A stretch of 64,000 nucleotides of DNA, taken from the NCBI RefSeq assembly GCF_002608565.1, contig NZ_LIXM01000006.1:117704-181703 (forward strand), in the 5' to 3' direction. The stretch is from Vibrio sp. PID17_43 (GTDB taxonomy: Bacteria > Pseudomonadota > Gammaproteobacteria > Enterobacterales > Vibrionaceae). Every line of letters starts with the position of its first letter. Positions within the stretch are counted from its first letter, which is position 1. The translations under genes and the position numbers were made by a program. Shown here piece after piece: positions 1-10,209 of the stretch. The notes under the pieces are model-generated. The model was not told where the DNA came from. It saw only the letters and a program-made list of their open reading frames with translations, and did not search any database.

Positions 1-1306
1 CTTTGAAACGGCAATGCGTCAAGCTTTACTAAAGCGCAGTGTGAGCGTGGTGGTATTGCCTGGTGATATTGCTCTCAAAGCTCTCCCCAAGGAAACGGAC
101 ATAAAATGGCAGACACCATCGCTGCCACGGTTAGAACCTGCATCAGAAGCAACCCAATTAGCCGCAGATTACCTCAACAAGGCCAAGCGCGTGACCCTGC
201 TGTGCGGGGCTGGGTGTCAATTTGCTCATAGCGAAATTCTCCAACTGGCGGATATCCTGCAATCACCCGTTGTGCATGCGCTTCGAGGAAAAGAGTTCAT
301 CGAATATGATAATCCATACAGCGTTGGAATGACCGGATTAATTGGCTTTGAATCTGGCTATCATGCAATGGAACATGCCGATACCCTGGTGCTTATTGGT
401 ACTGGCTTTCCTTACCGACACTTTTATCCTAAAAATAAAACCATTATTCAAATTGACCATTCGCCCGCAGCAATCGGCCGCCATGTCCAAGTTGATGTCG
501 GTATAGTAAGTGATACAATTGCGGCTTTGGATACATTGACCCCTCTTCTCCAACACAAAACGGATGACCGTTTTTTAAAAGCGTGCTTAAAGCACTATAC
601 CGCCACCCGAAATCAGCTTGATAACTTGGCTGAGATAAAACCGAAAAGCCACCAAATTCACCCACAAACATTAGCTAAAACCCTAAGTGACCTTGCCGCA
701 GAAGATGCCATCTTTACTTGCGATGTCGGAACCCCAACACTCTGGTCTGCCAGATATTTGCAAATGAACGGACAACGCCGATTGATAGGCTCGTTTAACC
801 ATGGCTCAATGGCCAATGCGCTCGCTATGGCATTAGGGGCTCAATCTACCAATTCAAAACGGCAAGTTGTTGCTTTTTGTGGCGACGGCGGGTTCTCAAT
901 GTTAATGGGAGACTTATTAACTCTGCTACCCTACGGACTGAATATCAAAATCGTGGTGCTCAACAATCAATCTTTAGGATTCGTCGATATGGAGATGAAA
1001 GCCGCAGGCTTTGTTTCAGATAGTACAAAGCTTGATAACCCAAGTTTTGCTGAAATTGCTCGGGCTTGCGGGCTTAAAAGCGACATTGCGACACAACCGC
1101 AAGAGTTGGCCGACAAAGTGTCTTCTTTGCTCAATCACGATGGTCCCGCCTTGCTCGAAGTCATGACTGATCATCATGAACTGAGTATGCCTCCGAGTAT
1201 TAATGTACAACAAGTCAAGGGGTTTAGCCTCTATGCGTTAAAAGCCATATTTAACGGCTATGGTGATGAGTTAGTGGACATTGTCAAAATAAATCTGTTG
1301 CGATAA
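1..1306 (+). CDS. poxB: Pyruvate dehydrogenase (quinone) / pyruvate oxidase PoxB, 5'-truncated by the window edge
   Basis: Thiamine-diphosphate enzyme that decarboxylates pyruvate to acetate and CO2 and passes electrons to ubiquinone at the inner membrane. The reading frame is open from base 2, so the gene starts left of the window. The visible part corresponds to about residue 140 onward of the 572-residue E. coli PoxB. Recognisable blocks are SVVVLPGD, HALRGKE..YDNPY.VGMTGLIG in the central FAD domain, and the ThDP/Mg motif CGDGGFSML...NN in the C-terminal domain. The C-terminus (KGFSLYALKAI, ending NLLR) is the part that in E. coli forms the membrane-binding, autoinhibitory segment, and it is intact. 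No neighbour suggests an operon; IS debris follows directly. The identification is strong because the similarity runs along the whole fragment. Confidence 0.92.
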   Translation, partial: FETAMRQALLKRSVSVVVLPGDIALKALPKETDIKWQTPSLPRLEPASEATQLAADYLNKAKRVTLLCGAGCQFAHSEILQLADILQSPVVHALRGKEFIEYDNPYSVGMTGLIGFESGYHAMEHADTLVLIGTGFPYRHFYPKNKTIIQIDHSPAAIGRHVQVDVGIVSDTIAALDTLTPLLQHKTDDRFLKACLKHYTATRNQLDNLAEIKPKSHQIHPQTLAKTLSDLAAEDAIFTCDVGTPTLWSARYLQMNGQRRLIGSFNHGSMANALAMALGAQSTNSKRQVVAFCGDGGFSMLMGDLLTLLPYGLNIKIVVLNNQSLGFVDMEMKAAGFVSDSTKLDNPSFAEIARACGLKSDIATQPQELADKVSSLLNHDGPALLEVMTDHHELSMPPSINVQQVKGFSLYALKAIFNGYGDELVDIVKINLLR

Positions 1307-1313
1307 GCCAACT

Positions 1314-1371
1314 TAACCTGAACTCGAAAAGTGCAGGGTTGATAAACCTGGACTCTCTCGAATTCAGGTTA
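1314..1371. repeat. Long imperfect palindrome downstream of poxB
   Basis: The outer arms 1314-1328 and 1357-1371 (TAACCTGAACTCGAA against CGAATTCAGGTTA) match almost perfectly, and a weaker inner stem (GGTT/AACC) closes the middle, so the 58 bases could fold into one hairpin. It sits 8 bases after the poxB stop. It lacks a T-tract on the plus strand, so it is not a standard intrinsic terminator. It may be an end of the mobile-element debris that follows. Confidence 0.45.
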
Positions 1372-1387
1372 GTCACCTTGGCGAGCT

Positions 1388-1480
1388 CTAATCTAGGCTC
1401 AATTGTCGAATTTGATTAGCGGATAGATGATACATCTTCGCTAATTCAGCGGCCGCCAATGCCACCTTCGTTTTAAACTC
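1388..1480 (-). pseudogene. IS3-family OrfA (helix-turn-helix) fragment
   Basis: On the minus strand, 30 codons ending in a stop read EFKTKVALAAAELAKMYHLS then ANQIRQLSLD. This resembles the N-terminal helix-turn-helix of IS3-family OrfA proteins (EFK.KVALAA....LAELA..Y..HPNQI..W) with an internal deletion of about ten residues. No start codon and no OrfB follow, so it is a relic. The call rests on motif recall over a short stretch. Confidence 0.5.
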
Positions 1481-1518
1481 GGGGGGACTAGTACTGCAGC
1501 CTAATTATTCTATGAACT

Positions 1519-2262
1519 GTGGAAGGTCTCGTTTGTTTAGTGACTTAGCCATTAGGACGGCGCTTATCGCCAAATGAATTTTTCAATGCCGTTGAGAGGT
1601 CTGCAAGAATTCATTCATTCTATTTTCAAGCTTGCTCAGCGGCCTTTGTTATGCCCTCATTATTCATGCATTAGCAAGCGAGCCAAAGCGGTTGGCGTTG
1701 CGTTTAAGGCCAAAACTAAAGGAGCTATCCAGTGTTTAACCATCGGTGTTACAGGGCTGAAGGTCTACGGTGAGGGCGAGTGGAAAGTAAAAAAGCATGG
1801 TATTAACGGGAAACGCTAAATCTGGCGTAAGTTACATTTAGCCGTAGATATAGATATGCATTAAATTATTGCTGCTTAGTTGAGTTTATCGAATGTGATC
1901 GATGGTGAAGTGCTTTCAAGTTTGCTTAGACAGACCCGCCTAAGAATCAATGAGATGCCTGGAGAGGATGCTTATGAACAAGGTTGTGTTACGAAGCTAT
2001 TCACATCAAATAAGCTTTGGAAAAAGAAGTACGGCTACCATAAACGTTCGCTCTCGGAGACGATGATGTACCTTGTGAAGACACGACTCGGCGGTACATT
2101 AAGCTTTAAGGGATTACCATGCTCAAGTCGGCGTAACTTACGCCATGATAACAGGCATTAAATATACTCGCGGGGCTGGGTATACCTGAAACGATAATGA
2201 TCGCCTATCAATTAGTCATGTTAGGCGCATTTTTAACTGAATTCGAATTCGGAAACAAAGCT
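1519..2262 (+). pseudogene. Degraded IS5-family transposase remnant
   Basis: Pieces of one IS5-family (IS903-like) DDE transposase lie in order but in different frames. SRLFSDLAIRTALIAK (from about 1524) precedes a stop. Then MPLRGLQEF...CPHYSCISKRAK...TGLKVYGEGEWKVKKHG is readable at 1574-1819, and KLHLAVD follows at about 1828. GYHKRSLSETMMYLVKTRLGG is readable at 1880-2161, and GIPETIMIA at about 2180. The catalytic D of the usual IDSTGLKV motif is lost (IGVTGLKV). The bases near 2251-2262 (ending ACAAAGCT) resemble the right terminal repeat of such elements. At least three frame changes and several missing blocks make it non-functional. Confidence 0.75.
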
Positions 2263-2357
2263 ATGTCAATAAGAAAAAGGCATAACTCGATATTTGCCTT
2301 GTTATTTCATCACCATCCTTTAGAATGCCTAGGAATTCAAAGCCGTGTACATCCGTA

Positions 2358-2379
2358 TTTGTACCAAGTTTTGTACCAA
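2358..2379. repeat. Direct repeat TTTGTACCAA in the thrS upstream region
   Basis: TTTGTACCAA occurs at 2358-2367 and again at 2370-2379, separated by two bases, about 105 bases before the thrS start. The function is unknown; it could be a regulator half-site pair or chance. The thrS leader also contains other short repeats (CAATTGATATTCAATTG). Confidence 0.3.
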
Positions 2380-2483
2380 ATTCAGTTTTTCTACACAAAA
2401 ACAACATATAGCCAATTGATATTCAATTGGTTATGCAAATTCAAGTGTTGCTTGGTATGCAACACCACTGTAAAGGACATAGC

Positions 2484-4412
2484 ATGCCTATTATTACTCT
2501 TCCTGACGGCAGTCAGCGTCAATTTGACAACCCAGTATCTACAATGGAAGTTGCGCAATCGATCGGTCCTGGTCTTGCAAAAGCAACGATTGCTGGTCGC
2601 GTAAACGGTAACCGCGTTGATGCGTGTGATCTAATTGAAGAAGACGCAAGCCTAGAGATCATCACAGTAAAAGATGAAGTAGACGGCCTAGAAATCGTTC
2701 GTCACTCTTGTGCTCACCTTCTTGGTCACGCTCTTAAACAGCTTTACCCACAAGCTAAAATGGCGATTGGTCCAACCATCGACAACGGCTTCTACTACGA
2801 CATCGACCTAGACGAGTCTCTAACGCAAGAAGATCTAGAAAAGATCGAAAAGCGTATGCAAGAGCTTGCGAAAACTAAGTACGAAGTTGTTAAGAAAAAA
2901 GTTAGCTGGCAGGAAGCGCGTGATACATTTGAATCACGTGGCGAACCATACAAAGTGGAAATCCTAGACGAAAACGTATCTCGTGATGACCGTCCAGGCC
3001 TTTACCACCATGAAGAATACATCGACATGTGTCGTGGTCCACACGTTCCTAACATGGGCTTCTGTCAACACTTCACACTATTGAATGTGGCAGGTGCTTA
3101 CTGGCGTGGTAACAGCGACAACAAGATGCTTCAACGTATCTACGGTACGGCATTCCACGACAAGAAAGCCCTGAAAGCGCACCTAACTCGCCTAGAAGAA
3201 GCTGCAAAGCGTGACCATCGTAAGATTGGTAAGCAGCTAGACCTATTCCACATGCAGCAAGAAGCGCCGGGTATGGTGTTCTGGCATCATAATGGTTGGT
3301 CTATCTTCCGTGATCTAGAAGTGTTTGTTCGTGACAAACTGAACGAGTATGACTACCAAGAAGTAAAAGGTCCTCTAATGATGGATCGCGTGCTTTGGGA
3401 ACGTTCTGGTCACTGGGATAAATATGCAGATGCAATGTTCACGACTTCTTCTGAAAACCGTGAATACGCAATTAAACCAATGAACTGTCCTGGTCACGTT
3501 CAGATCTTTAACCAAGGTCTAAAATCGTACCGCGACTTACCGCTACGTATGGCTGAGTTCGGCTCATGTCACCGTAACGAACCATCTGGTGCACTACACG
3601 GTATTATGCGTGTACGTGGCTTTACTCAGGATGACGCTCACATTTTCTGTACTGAGAGCCAAATTCAAGAAGAAGTAACAAATTGTATTAAGATGGTGTA
3701 CGATACGTACCAAACATTTGGTTTCGACAATATCGTAGTGAAACTGTCTACTCGTCCAGAAAAGCGTGTAGGCTCAGATGAAATCTGGGATCAGTCTGAA
3801 GAAGCGCTAAAACAATCTCTGGAATCGATGGAAATCCCATACGAAATTCAAGAGGGTGAGGGTGCATTCTACGGTCCTAAGATCGAATTCACGTTATACG
3901 ACTGTTTAGACCGTGCATGGCAGTGTGGTACTGTTCAGTTAGACTTCAACCTACCAGGTCGCCTAGGCGCCACTTATGTAGGTGAAAACAATGAACGTCT
4001 TGTTCCGGTGATGATTCACCGTGCAATTCTAGGTTCTCTAGAGCGTTTCATTGGTATTCTGATCGAAGAATATGCCGGTTTCTTCCCAACTTGGTTGGCA
4101 CCAGAACAGGCAATTCTTATGAACATCACTGATAAACAGTCAGATTATGTTCAAGAAGTAGTACAAAAATTACAAAAAAGTGGAATTAGAGCAAAAGCGG
4201 ACTTGAGAAATGAGAAGATTGGCTTTAAAATCCGCGAACACACTTTGAAGCGTGTACCGTATATGCTTGTTGTCGGTGACCAAGAGATGGAAGCTGGTGA
4301 AATCGCAGTACGTACTCGTAAAGGTAAAGATCTCGGTAAATTTAAAGTGGATGACTTCATTTCTTACATCCAAGACGAGATTTCAAGCCGTAAGCTCAAT
4401 CTGGAGGAATAA
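2484..4412 (+). CDS. thrS: Threonine--tRNA ligase
   Basis: Charges tRNA-Thr with threonine in the cytoplasm. The start is the ATG at 2484 (MPIITLPDG), preceded by AAAGGA and giving the usual 642 residues. An upstream in-frame ATG at 2427 would add 19 atypical residues. Domain order is an N-terminal TGS domain (1-61), the SAD/editing region, the class II catalytic core (about 245-535) and a C-terminal anticodon-binding domain. MNCPGH (Cys about 335, a zinc ligand) and motif 2 [10 protein letters not shown] are present. It heads the thrS-infC-rpmI-rplT group, and its stop lies 3 bases from the infC start. In E. coli thrS is autoregulated through its leader; I did not identify a tRNA-mimic operator here. 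Confidence 0.97.
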   Translation: MPIITLPDGSQRQFDNPVSTMEVAQSIGPGLAKATIAGRVNGNRVDACDLIEEDASLEIITVKDEVDGLEIVRHSCAHLLGHALKQLYPQAKMAIGPTIDNGFYYDIDLDESLTQEDLEKIEKRMQELAKTKYEVVKKKVSWQEARDTFESRGEPYKVEILDENVSRDDRPGLYHHEEYIDMCRGPHVPNMGFCQHFTLLNVAGAYWRGNSDNKMLQRIYGTAFHDKKALKAHLTRLEEAAKRDHRKIGKQLDLFHMQQEAPGMVFWHHNGWSIFRDLEVFVRDKLNEYDYQEVKGPLMMDRVLWERSGHWDKYADAMFTTSSENREYAIKPMNCPGHVQIFNQGLKSYRDLPLRMAEFGSCHRNEPSGALHGIMRVRGFTQDDAHIFCTESQIQEEVTNCIKMVYDTYQTFGFDNIVVKLSTRPEKRVGSDEIWDQSEEALKQSLESMEIPYEIQEGEGAFYGPKIEFTLYDCLDRAWQCGTVQLDFNLPGRLGATYVGENNERLVPVMIHRAILGSLERFIGILIEEYAGFFPTWLAPEQAILMNITDKQSDYVQEVVQKLQKSGIRAKADLRNEKIGFKIREHTLKRVPYMLVVGDQEMEAGEIAVRTRKGKDLGKFKVDDFISYIQDEISSRKLNLEE

Positions 4413-4415
4413 GCT

Positions 4416-4967
4416 ATTAAAGGCGGAAGACGCGGCCAACAGCCGGTAAAACAAAACCCGCACCGTTTAAACGGTGAAATTCGTGGCGTTCGTGAAGTTC
4501 GACTAACAGGCGCTGATGGTGAATCAGTTGGTGTTGTATCGATTCAAGAAGCGATCGCAGCTGCTGAAGAAGCAGGTATGGATCTTGTTGAGATTAGTCC
4601 TAACGCTGAGCCACCAGTCTGCCGAGTGATGGACTACGGTAAATTCCTCTTTGAAAAGAGCAAATCTGCGAAAGAGCAGAAGAAAAAGCAAAAACAGGTC
4701 CAGATTAAGGAAATTAAATTCCGTCCTGGAACTGATATTGGAGACTATCAGGTAAAACTACGCAACCTGACGCGTTTCCTTGAAGAAGGCAACAAAGTGA
4801 AAGTAACTATTCGCTTCCGTGGCCGAGAAATGGCACACCAAGACATCGGTGTTGATGTTCTTCATCGCTTGAAAGAAGATACTGCGGAATTTGCTGTAGT
4901 AGAATCTTTCCCAAGTCGTATCGAAGGTCGTCAGATGATCATGGTACTTGCCCCTAAAAAGAAGTAA
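4416..4967 (+). CDS. infC: Translation initiation factor IF-3, ATT start codon
   Basis: IF3 binds the 30S subunit, discriminates against non-canonical start codons and prevents premature 50S joining. The gene starts at a non-canonical ATT at 4416, three bases after the thrS stop. It is preceded by GGAGG at 4402-4406, inside the end of thrS. From there 183 residues run in one frame: (M)KGGRRG..., [33 protein letters not shown], the lysine-rich linker and the C-terminal domain ending VLAPKKK. E. coli IF3 is 180 residues and also starts at AUU, which is the basis of its autoregulation. Starting at the first ATG (4578) would delete 54 conserved N-terminal residues, so ATT is clearly correct. Confidence 0.96.
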   Translation: MKGGRRGQQPVKQNPHRLNGEIRGVREVRLTGADGESVGVVSIQEAIAAAEEAGMDLVEISPNAEPPVCRVMDYGKFLFEKSKSAKEQKKKQKQVQIKEIKFRPGTDIGDYQVKLRNLTRFLEEGNKVKVTIRFRGREMAHQDIGVDVLHRLKEDTAEFAVVESFPSRIEGRQMIMVLAPKKK

Positions 4968-4992
4968 TTAACGGCTCATCAAGTAATTAAGA

Positions 4993-5032
4993 CCTAGCCG
5001 TTTCCCTTTAAAGGTAAACGGCTGGGTTTTGT
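4993..5032 (+). terminator. Hairpin plus T-rich tail between infC and rpmI (possible attenuator)
   Basis: Bases 4993-5003 (CCTAGCCGTTT) pair with 5016-5026 (AAACGGCTGGG), allowing one G-T pair, and TTTTGTT follows. It lies between infC and rpmI, where E. coli uses L20-mediated translational control. It could be a terminator that reduces read-through, or a regulated attenuator of rpmI-rplT. The stem is seen; any regulation is inferred. Confidence 0.6.
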
Positions 5033-5083
5033 TCGCCCTAATTACGTTGTTTATTAAACCTACTCAATGCGGAGTTATTCATC

Positions 5084-5278
5084 ATGCCTAAGATGAAAAC
5101 CAACAAAGGTGCTGCTAAGCGTTTCAAGAAAACTGCTGGTGGTATTAAGTTCAAGCACGCTACAAAACGTCACATCCTGACTAAGCGTACTACTAAGAAC
5201 AAGCGTCAACTACGTCCAAATGCAATCCTTCCTAAGTGTGAAGTGGCTGCAGTACTTCGTATGTTGCCATACGCTTAA
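5084..5278 (+). CDS. rpmI: 50S ribosomal protein L35
   Basis: A 64-residue, very basic protein of the large ribosomal subunit. [17 protein letters not shown] and [12 protein letters not shown] are hallmark L35 sequences and the length is standard. It has a GGAG ribosome-binding site and lies 40 bases upstream of rplT, with which it forms a conserved pair. In E. coli L20 represses this pair translationally; the hairpin at 4993-5032 may take part here. Confidence 0.97.
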   Translation: MPKMKTNKGAAKRFKKTAGGIKFKHATKRHILTKRTTKNKRQLRPNAILPKCEVAAVLRMLPYA

Positions 5279-5318
5279 TTCTTTTTAGTTATCAATCGTT
5301 TAGTTTAGGAGAAGCATA

Positions 5319-5672
5319 ATGCCTCGCGTAAAACGTGGTGTACAAGCTCGTGCACGTCATAAGAAAGTTCTAAAACAAGCTAAAGGTTACTACGGTGCAC
5401 GTTCACGTGTTTACCGCGTAGCTTTCCAAGCAGTTACTAAAGCTGGTCAATACGCTTACCGTGACCGTCGCGCTAAGAAACGTCAATTCCGTCAACTATG
5501 GATTGCACGTATCAACGCAGCATCTCGTCAAAATGGTCTATCTTACAGCCGTTTCATCAACGGTCTTAAGAAAGCATCTATCGAGATCGACCGTAAGATC
5601 CTAGCGGACATCGCAGTATTCGACAAAGCAGCATTTGCTGTACTAGTTGAAAAAGCGAAAGCTGCTCTATAA
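5319..5672 (+). CDS. rplT: 50S ribosomal protein L20
   Basis: A 117-residue 23S rRNA-binding assembly protein. It has the canonical start [15 protein letters not shown] and the internal signature [11 protein letters not shown], followed by [11 protein letters not shown]. An AGGAG site precedes the ATG. It is the last gene of the translation cluster, and an intrinsic terminator follows within 25 bases. In E. coli L20 is also the autogenous repressor of rpmI-rplT. Confidence 0.97.
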
Positions 5673-5693
5673 TTAGCAGTTTAGGATTAAGAG

Positions 5694-5719
5694 AAGGAGA
5701 GCATTAGCTCTCCTTTTTT
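5694..5719 (+). terminator. Intrinsic terminator of rplT
   Basis: AAGGAGAGC (5694-5702) pairs with GCTCTCC (5707-5713) around a four-base loop and is followed by six Ts. Confidence 0.9.
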
Positions 5720-5740
5720 ATTGCCTTCAAAACTACTCTA

Positions 5741-5775
5741 CAATTCTCAATTCTCAATTCTCAATTCTCAATTCT
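5741..5775. repeat. Heptanucleotide tandem repeat, five CAATTCT units
   Basis: Five perfect head-to-tail copies of CAATTCT occupy 35 bases between the rplT terminator and the ybjQ-like gene. Such arrays can change copy number by slippage. It lies 88 bases upstream of the next start codon, outside any coding frame. Confidence 0.9.
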
Positions 5776-5862
5776 TTTTCCCAGTTAGTATCTTTGGTAT
5801 TTACATTAGTGCCTCACATGGTAATTTGCTGAGGTAATCTAACTATTTTGCAGGGGTATTGA

Positions 5863-6177
5863 ATGATTTACACAACAACGGACACCATTCCTGGAAGAGA
5901 AATTTCAGAAATCAGAGGTGTGGTGACGGGCAATGTCGTTCAGTCAAAACATATCGGACGCGATCTTATGGCCGGGCTCAAAAGCATAGTCGGTGGGGAA
6001 ATTCGTGGATACACAGAAATGATGACGGAAGCGCGCAACATTGCCATACAACGCATGGTAGAAGAGGCAACACATAAAGGAGCAGATGCCATTGTTGGAA
6101 TTCGTTTTACAACCAGCTCTATCGTTGATGGCTCTTCAGAAATACTTGCGTTTGGGACCGCAGTAAAGTTCGCTTAA
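5863..6177 (+). CDS. YbjQ/UPF0145 family protein
   Basis: A 104-residue cytoplasmic protein of the YbjQ family (UPF0145, a putative heavy-metal-binding domain forming pentameric rings; biochemical role not established). Family features are the start MIYTTTDTIPGREI, GVVTGN, the central IVGGE.RGYTEMMTEAR and GADAIVGIRF. AGGGG precedes the ATG. It is probably a single-gene unit: the rplT terminator is upstream, and nearly 400 bases without a gene follow. The family assignment is firm, the function is not. Confidence 0.85.
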   Translation: MIYTTTDTIPGREISEIRGVVTGNVVQSKHIGRDLMAGLKSIVGGEIRGYTEMMTEARNIAIQRMVEEATHKGADAIVGIRFTTSSIVDGSSEILAFGTAVKFA

Positions 6178-6573
6178 CATATTTTCCTTTCTTCCATGCT
6201 TACTTCAATAAGGTGAGATGAAATGTGACGAATCTCATTGAGAGTGAACTCTGTGTGATTATGCGAAATGTGAACTCAAGGTCTGCATTAATGCTCTGCA
6301 ATTATAAGTCTGTCTAGTTTAATATTTTTAGTTTTAAGTCTCATACTGGTAATAAGTCCGATTCAAAAAAGGTTGAGGGGGTATTTGACTGCTTAGGAGT
6401 TTTTTATTGATAATGAAGCTACATGCATTTAATGGCGAGTATTTGCTATGGAAATGTGTGATAGGGTGTATTGATTCGCATTTTTATATAAAAATATGAA
6501 CCTATAGCTTGCCAACTCATCTCAAATTGTTACAAATGTAATGTGTATGTAATATATTTAGAAGGAATTGTAG
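6178..6573. other. Intergenic region upstream of the XRE regulator
   Basis: AT-rich, with no convincing gene. A 28-codon ORF at about 6414-6500 has only a poorly placed ribosome-binding site. The last 40 bases carry a TAATAT-like -10 and the AGAAGGA site of the downstream regulator. Confidence 0.4.
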
Positions 6574-7383
6574 ATGAGAGAGCTTACGCCCGAATACTTG
6601 TTAGCTGCTTTACGGCAGGCGATTAAAGCGAAAGGGCTAACATATCGAGAGCTATCTGAAAAAATGGGAATGCCTCTTTCTACGTTTAAGAGGCATTTAA
6701 CCAGTACTAATCTTGCGTTGGACAAGTTACTTGAATATTGCCGAGCGGTGGATTGTACATTAGACGAATTGCAGAAATTAGCAGACAACCTTCAGGCGGA
6801 AGATCAAGACTATTTTAGCCATACACAGGATGAAGTGTTTTTTCAGTTTCCTCACCTTTACGATTTTTACCGAGAGTTGCGAATGTTACGTGGTAAAGAT
6901 GGTTACACCATATTAAAGAAAAAATATGACCTTTCTGAACATAGTATGTCTGACTACCTTGGCGCTTTAGAACTGCTCGACCTCGTATATGTCGATGAAA
7001 GCAAAAATATTACGCTGCATGGTCCGTTGTACTATAGCTACGCTGATAATTCCAAACTAAACGATAAATATACAGAGATAATTAAGGAGCAAACAACTCA
7101 GTACGAGAAGTGCGTTCGGGTCGCCTTATCACGCATGAAAATTACTGAAGAGCAGCTTATTCAGTTAGAAGAACAAGTGGCAAAAACGGTACTAGATTTT
7201 CATTCGGAGAATGTGGTGGCAGAAAACTTTAACGTATCTGATTTTACTAATGTCCTATTGATTGCGGGACCGCACCTTCCAGTAATATTCTCTGACGGTA
7301 TAGTACAAACGGACAAAAATTTTATCGATGATATTCGTTACGCTATCGCTTCTGCAGGGGATAAGCCGAGCCTATCGATATAG
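6574..7383 (+). CDS. Helix-turn-helix (XRE-type) transcriptional regulator
   Basis: A 269-residue protein. Residues 5-70 form a Cro/CI-like helix-turn-helix (KAKGLTYRELSEKMGMPLSTFKRHL). The rest is a 200-residue all-alpha-looking domain with no motif I recognise (LYDFYRELRMLRGKDGYTIL, then a region resembling a second winged helix, KKYDLSEHSMSDYLGAL). AGAAGGA precedes the ATG. It stands alone, with long gaps on both sides. This kind of XRE plus conserved C-terminal region is common in Vibrio, but I cannot name a target. It is a DNA-binding protein by motif; the ligand and regulon are unknown. Confidence 0.75.
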   Translation: MRELTPEYLLAALRQAIKAKGLTYRELSEKMGMPLSTFKRHLTSTNLALDKLLEYCRAVDCTLDELQKLADNLQAEDQDYFSHTQDEVFFQFPHLYDFYRELRMLRGKDGYTILKKKYDLSEHSMSDYLGALELLDLVYVDESKNITLHGPLYYSYADNSKLNDKYTEIIKEQTTQYEKCVRVALSRMKITEEQLIQLEEQVAKTVLDFHSENVVAENFNVSDFTNVLLIAGPHLPVIFSDGIVQTDKNFIDDIRYAIASAGDKPSLSI

Positions 7384-7799
7384 TCGGTTTTTCATACCCA
7401 AGTAACCTTGCCCTTTGAGAGCGTGCCACGAAGTTATTTCATCATTCATCAAAGGGGAAGAGTGCGTAATTACGCCGCGCTATTTCCCTTGAACTTGAAT
7501 CAGTGACCATTCTTGGAATCCTACAATTTCTAATTACTAGGGTATCATTTTCAACTCGTCACTCGTCGTCACTAATGCATTGCACTTTAATTTTTTAGCT
7601 TGTCCGCTTAACACCTTTGGGCAGTATAGTGGATTATTTAACCGTATGAACACGATCAAATAGATCTAAGTCATTATTTGAGTTGATTGGGTGCACCTTT
7701 GATATGTTTTATCGATAATATGATCATTATGCATTGCAAGTGTTGTTGATATTAAGCTTAGGTATTGGCCTGTGTTATTTAGGATTTAGAGCAGGAGTT
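7384..7799. other. Intergenic region before the hemerythrin-GGDEF gene
   Basis: About 415 bases without a supported gene. An in-frame TTG at 7734 would add 22 hydrophobic residues to the next protein but has no ribosome-binding site. I looked for a c-di-GMP riboswitch core here because of the downstream GGDEF gene and did not find one. Confidence 0.35.
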
Positions 7800-8915
7800 A
7801 TGGTATTGAATTCATTTCGTTGGGATACATATTTTGAAACAGGGATTGCAGAAGTTGATGAGCAGCACCAGTATTTAGTCGGCTTTATTAATACGTACGG
7901 CGAACTATTGGCACAAAATAACATCTCGATGACTGATATTCAGATTGCACTATTTGAATTATCCCGCTATGCAGAGTTTCACTTCAAAGAAGAAGAAAAC
8001 TTAATGCGAGAAGCCGGTATTTATCCTGAGCACCTTCAAAAACACGTTCAAGTTCATCGCGCATTTATGACCGATATCATCAGTATGCAGAGCTTTATTA
8101 ATGAGGAAGATAAGAATGCCGCTGAGCAGTTACTGAATTTTCTGATCCACTGGTTGGCCTATCATATTTTGGGGATTGATCAGAATATGGCTAAGCAAGT
8201 CGCTGCGATAAATGAAGGTATGTCGCCAAAAGCTGCGTATGAATATCAAGAACAACAAGTTAATGCGTCAACAGAGCCCTTATTAGAGGCCCTAAACGCG
8301 CTGTTTGCACAAGTATCAGAACGAAATCGAGAGCTACTTAAGTTAAACCTTGTTCTTGAAGAAAAAGTCGAAGAGCGAACCCGGCAGCTCTCTACAGCAA
8401 ATAAGCAGCTCGAAGTGCTTTCGTTGACCGACTCTTTGACACAGCTTCCTAATCGTAGGAGTGCGATAAAAACGTTACAAGAGTTGTGGAGTGACGATGA
8501 ACACAAAAATTTACCTTTGGTTTGTATCATGATCGATGCCGATTACTTTAAGCAGGTCAATGATACTTGTGGGCATGAGGCAGGCGACTTGGTGTTAAAG
8601 GAGCTTGCGCAAGCACTCAAGCATTATTTTCGTAGTGATGACATCGTTTGCCGCTTGGGTGGTGATGAGTTCTTTGTCATCTGTCCAGATACGGAGTTAG
8701 AAGGGGGGCTGCATGTCGCAGAAGCTGTACGTAAGCAAATATCGAACATGTTAGTACCAACATCGTACGACCCTTGGCGTGGCAGCATCAGTGTCGGAGT
8801 TGCGGAGCGCAGAGAGGATATGGAAACTTATACCGATCTGATTAGGCTAGCAGACAATGCTGTTTATCTCGCCAAACAATATGGCAAGAACCAAGTTCGC
8901 TGTATTCAGCATTAG
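7800..8915 (+). CDS. Bacteriohemerythrin-GGDEF diguanylate cyclase
   Basis: A two-domain signalling protein that probably couples O2 (or NO) binding at a di-iron site to synthesis of c-di-GMP. Residues about 5-135 are a bacteriohemerythrin with the full ligand set: DEQH, HFKEEE, HLQKHVQVH and HWLAYHILGID. A coiled coil (about 165-215) follows, then a GGDEF domain with the active site LGGDEFF (GGDEF at about 287-291) and an intact product-inhibition site RSDD five residues before it. I chose ATG 7800, preceded by AGGAG though only two bases away. Starting at TTG 7734 would add a possible membrane-anchoring segment (VLLILSLGIGLCYLGF). The gene stands alone. Catalytic and iron-binding residues all look intact. 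Confidence 0.9.
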   Translation: MVLNSFRWDTYFETGIAEVDEQHQYLVGFINTYGELLAQNNISMTDIQIALFELSRYAEFHFKEEENLMREAGIYPEHLQKHVQVHRAFMTDIISMQSFINEEDKNAAEQLLNFLIHWLAYHILGIDQNMAKQVAAINEGMSPKAAYEYQEQQVNASTEPLLEALNALFAQVSERNRELLKLNLVLEEKVEERTRQLSTANKQLEVLSLTDSLTQLPNRRSAIKTLQELWSDDEHKNLPLVCIMIDADYFKQVNDTCGHEAGDLVLKELAQALKHYFRSDDIVCRLGGDEFFVICPDTELEGGLHVAEAVRKQISNMLVPTSYDPWRGSISVGVAERREDMETYTDLIRLADNAVYLAKQYGKNQVRCIQH

Positions 8916-8992
8916 TCTTAAACTGTCCCTCCTTTCTTTATTTAATCGCAATAGAAACGGATGATGTATGCACTGAGAGCCGCAGCTATTCA

Positions 8993-9013
8993 TCCGATTT
9001 CTTTATCGGTTTT
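8993..9013 (+). terminator. Short hairpin with GTTTTG tail after the GGDEF gene
   Basis: CCGAT (from about 8993) pairs with ATCGG around TTCTTT and is followed by TTTTG. The stem is only five base pairs, so it is a weak terminator candidate, or part of the pheM leader structure. Confidence 0.35.
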
Positions 9014-9046
9014 GAAAATTACGTTTACAAAGCCGATATTATTCCA

Positions 9047-10191
<1,145 letters not shown>

Positions 10192-10209
10192 TCCAGAGGG
10201 TTCATCACT

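Noticed and set aside
2197..2604. 135-codon plus-strand frame before thrS
   Set aside because: It runs from IS debris into thrS in another frame, with no coherent family. thrS itself starts at 2484.
7384..7799. c-di-GMP riboswitch before the GGDEF gene
   Set aside because: Neither the conserved tetraloop/receptor core nor a matching stem arrangement could be found.
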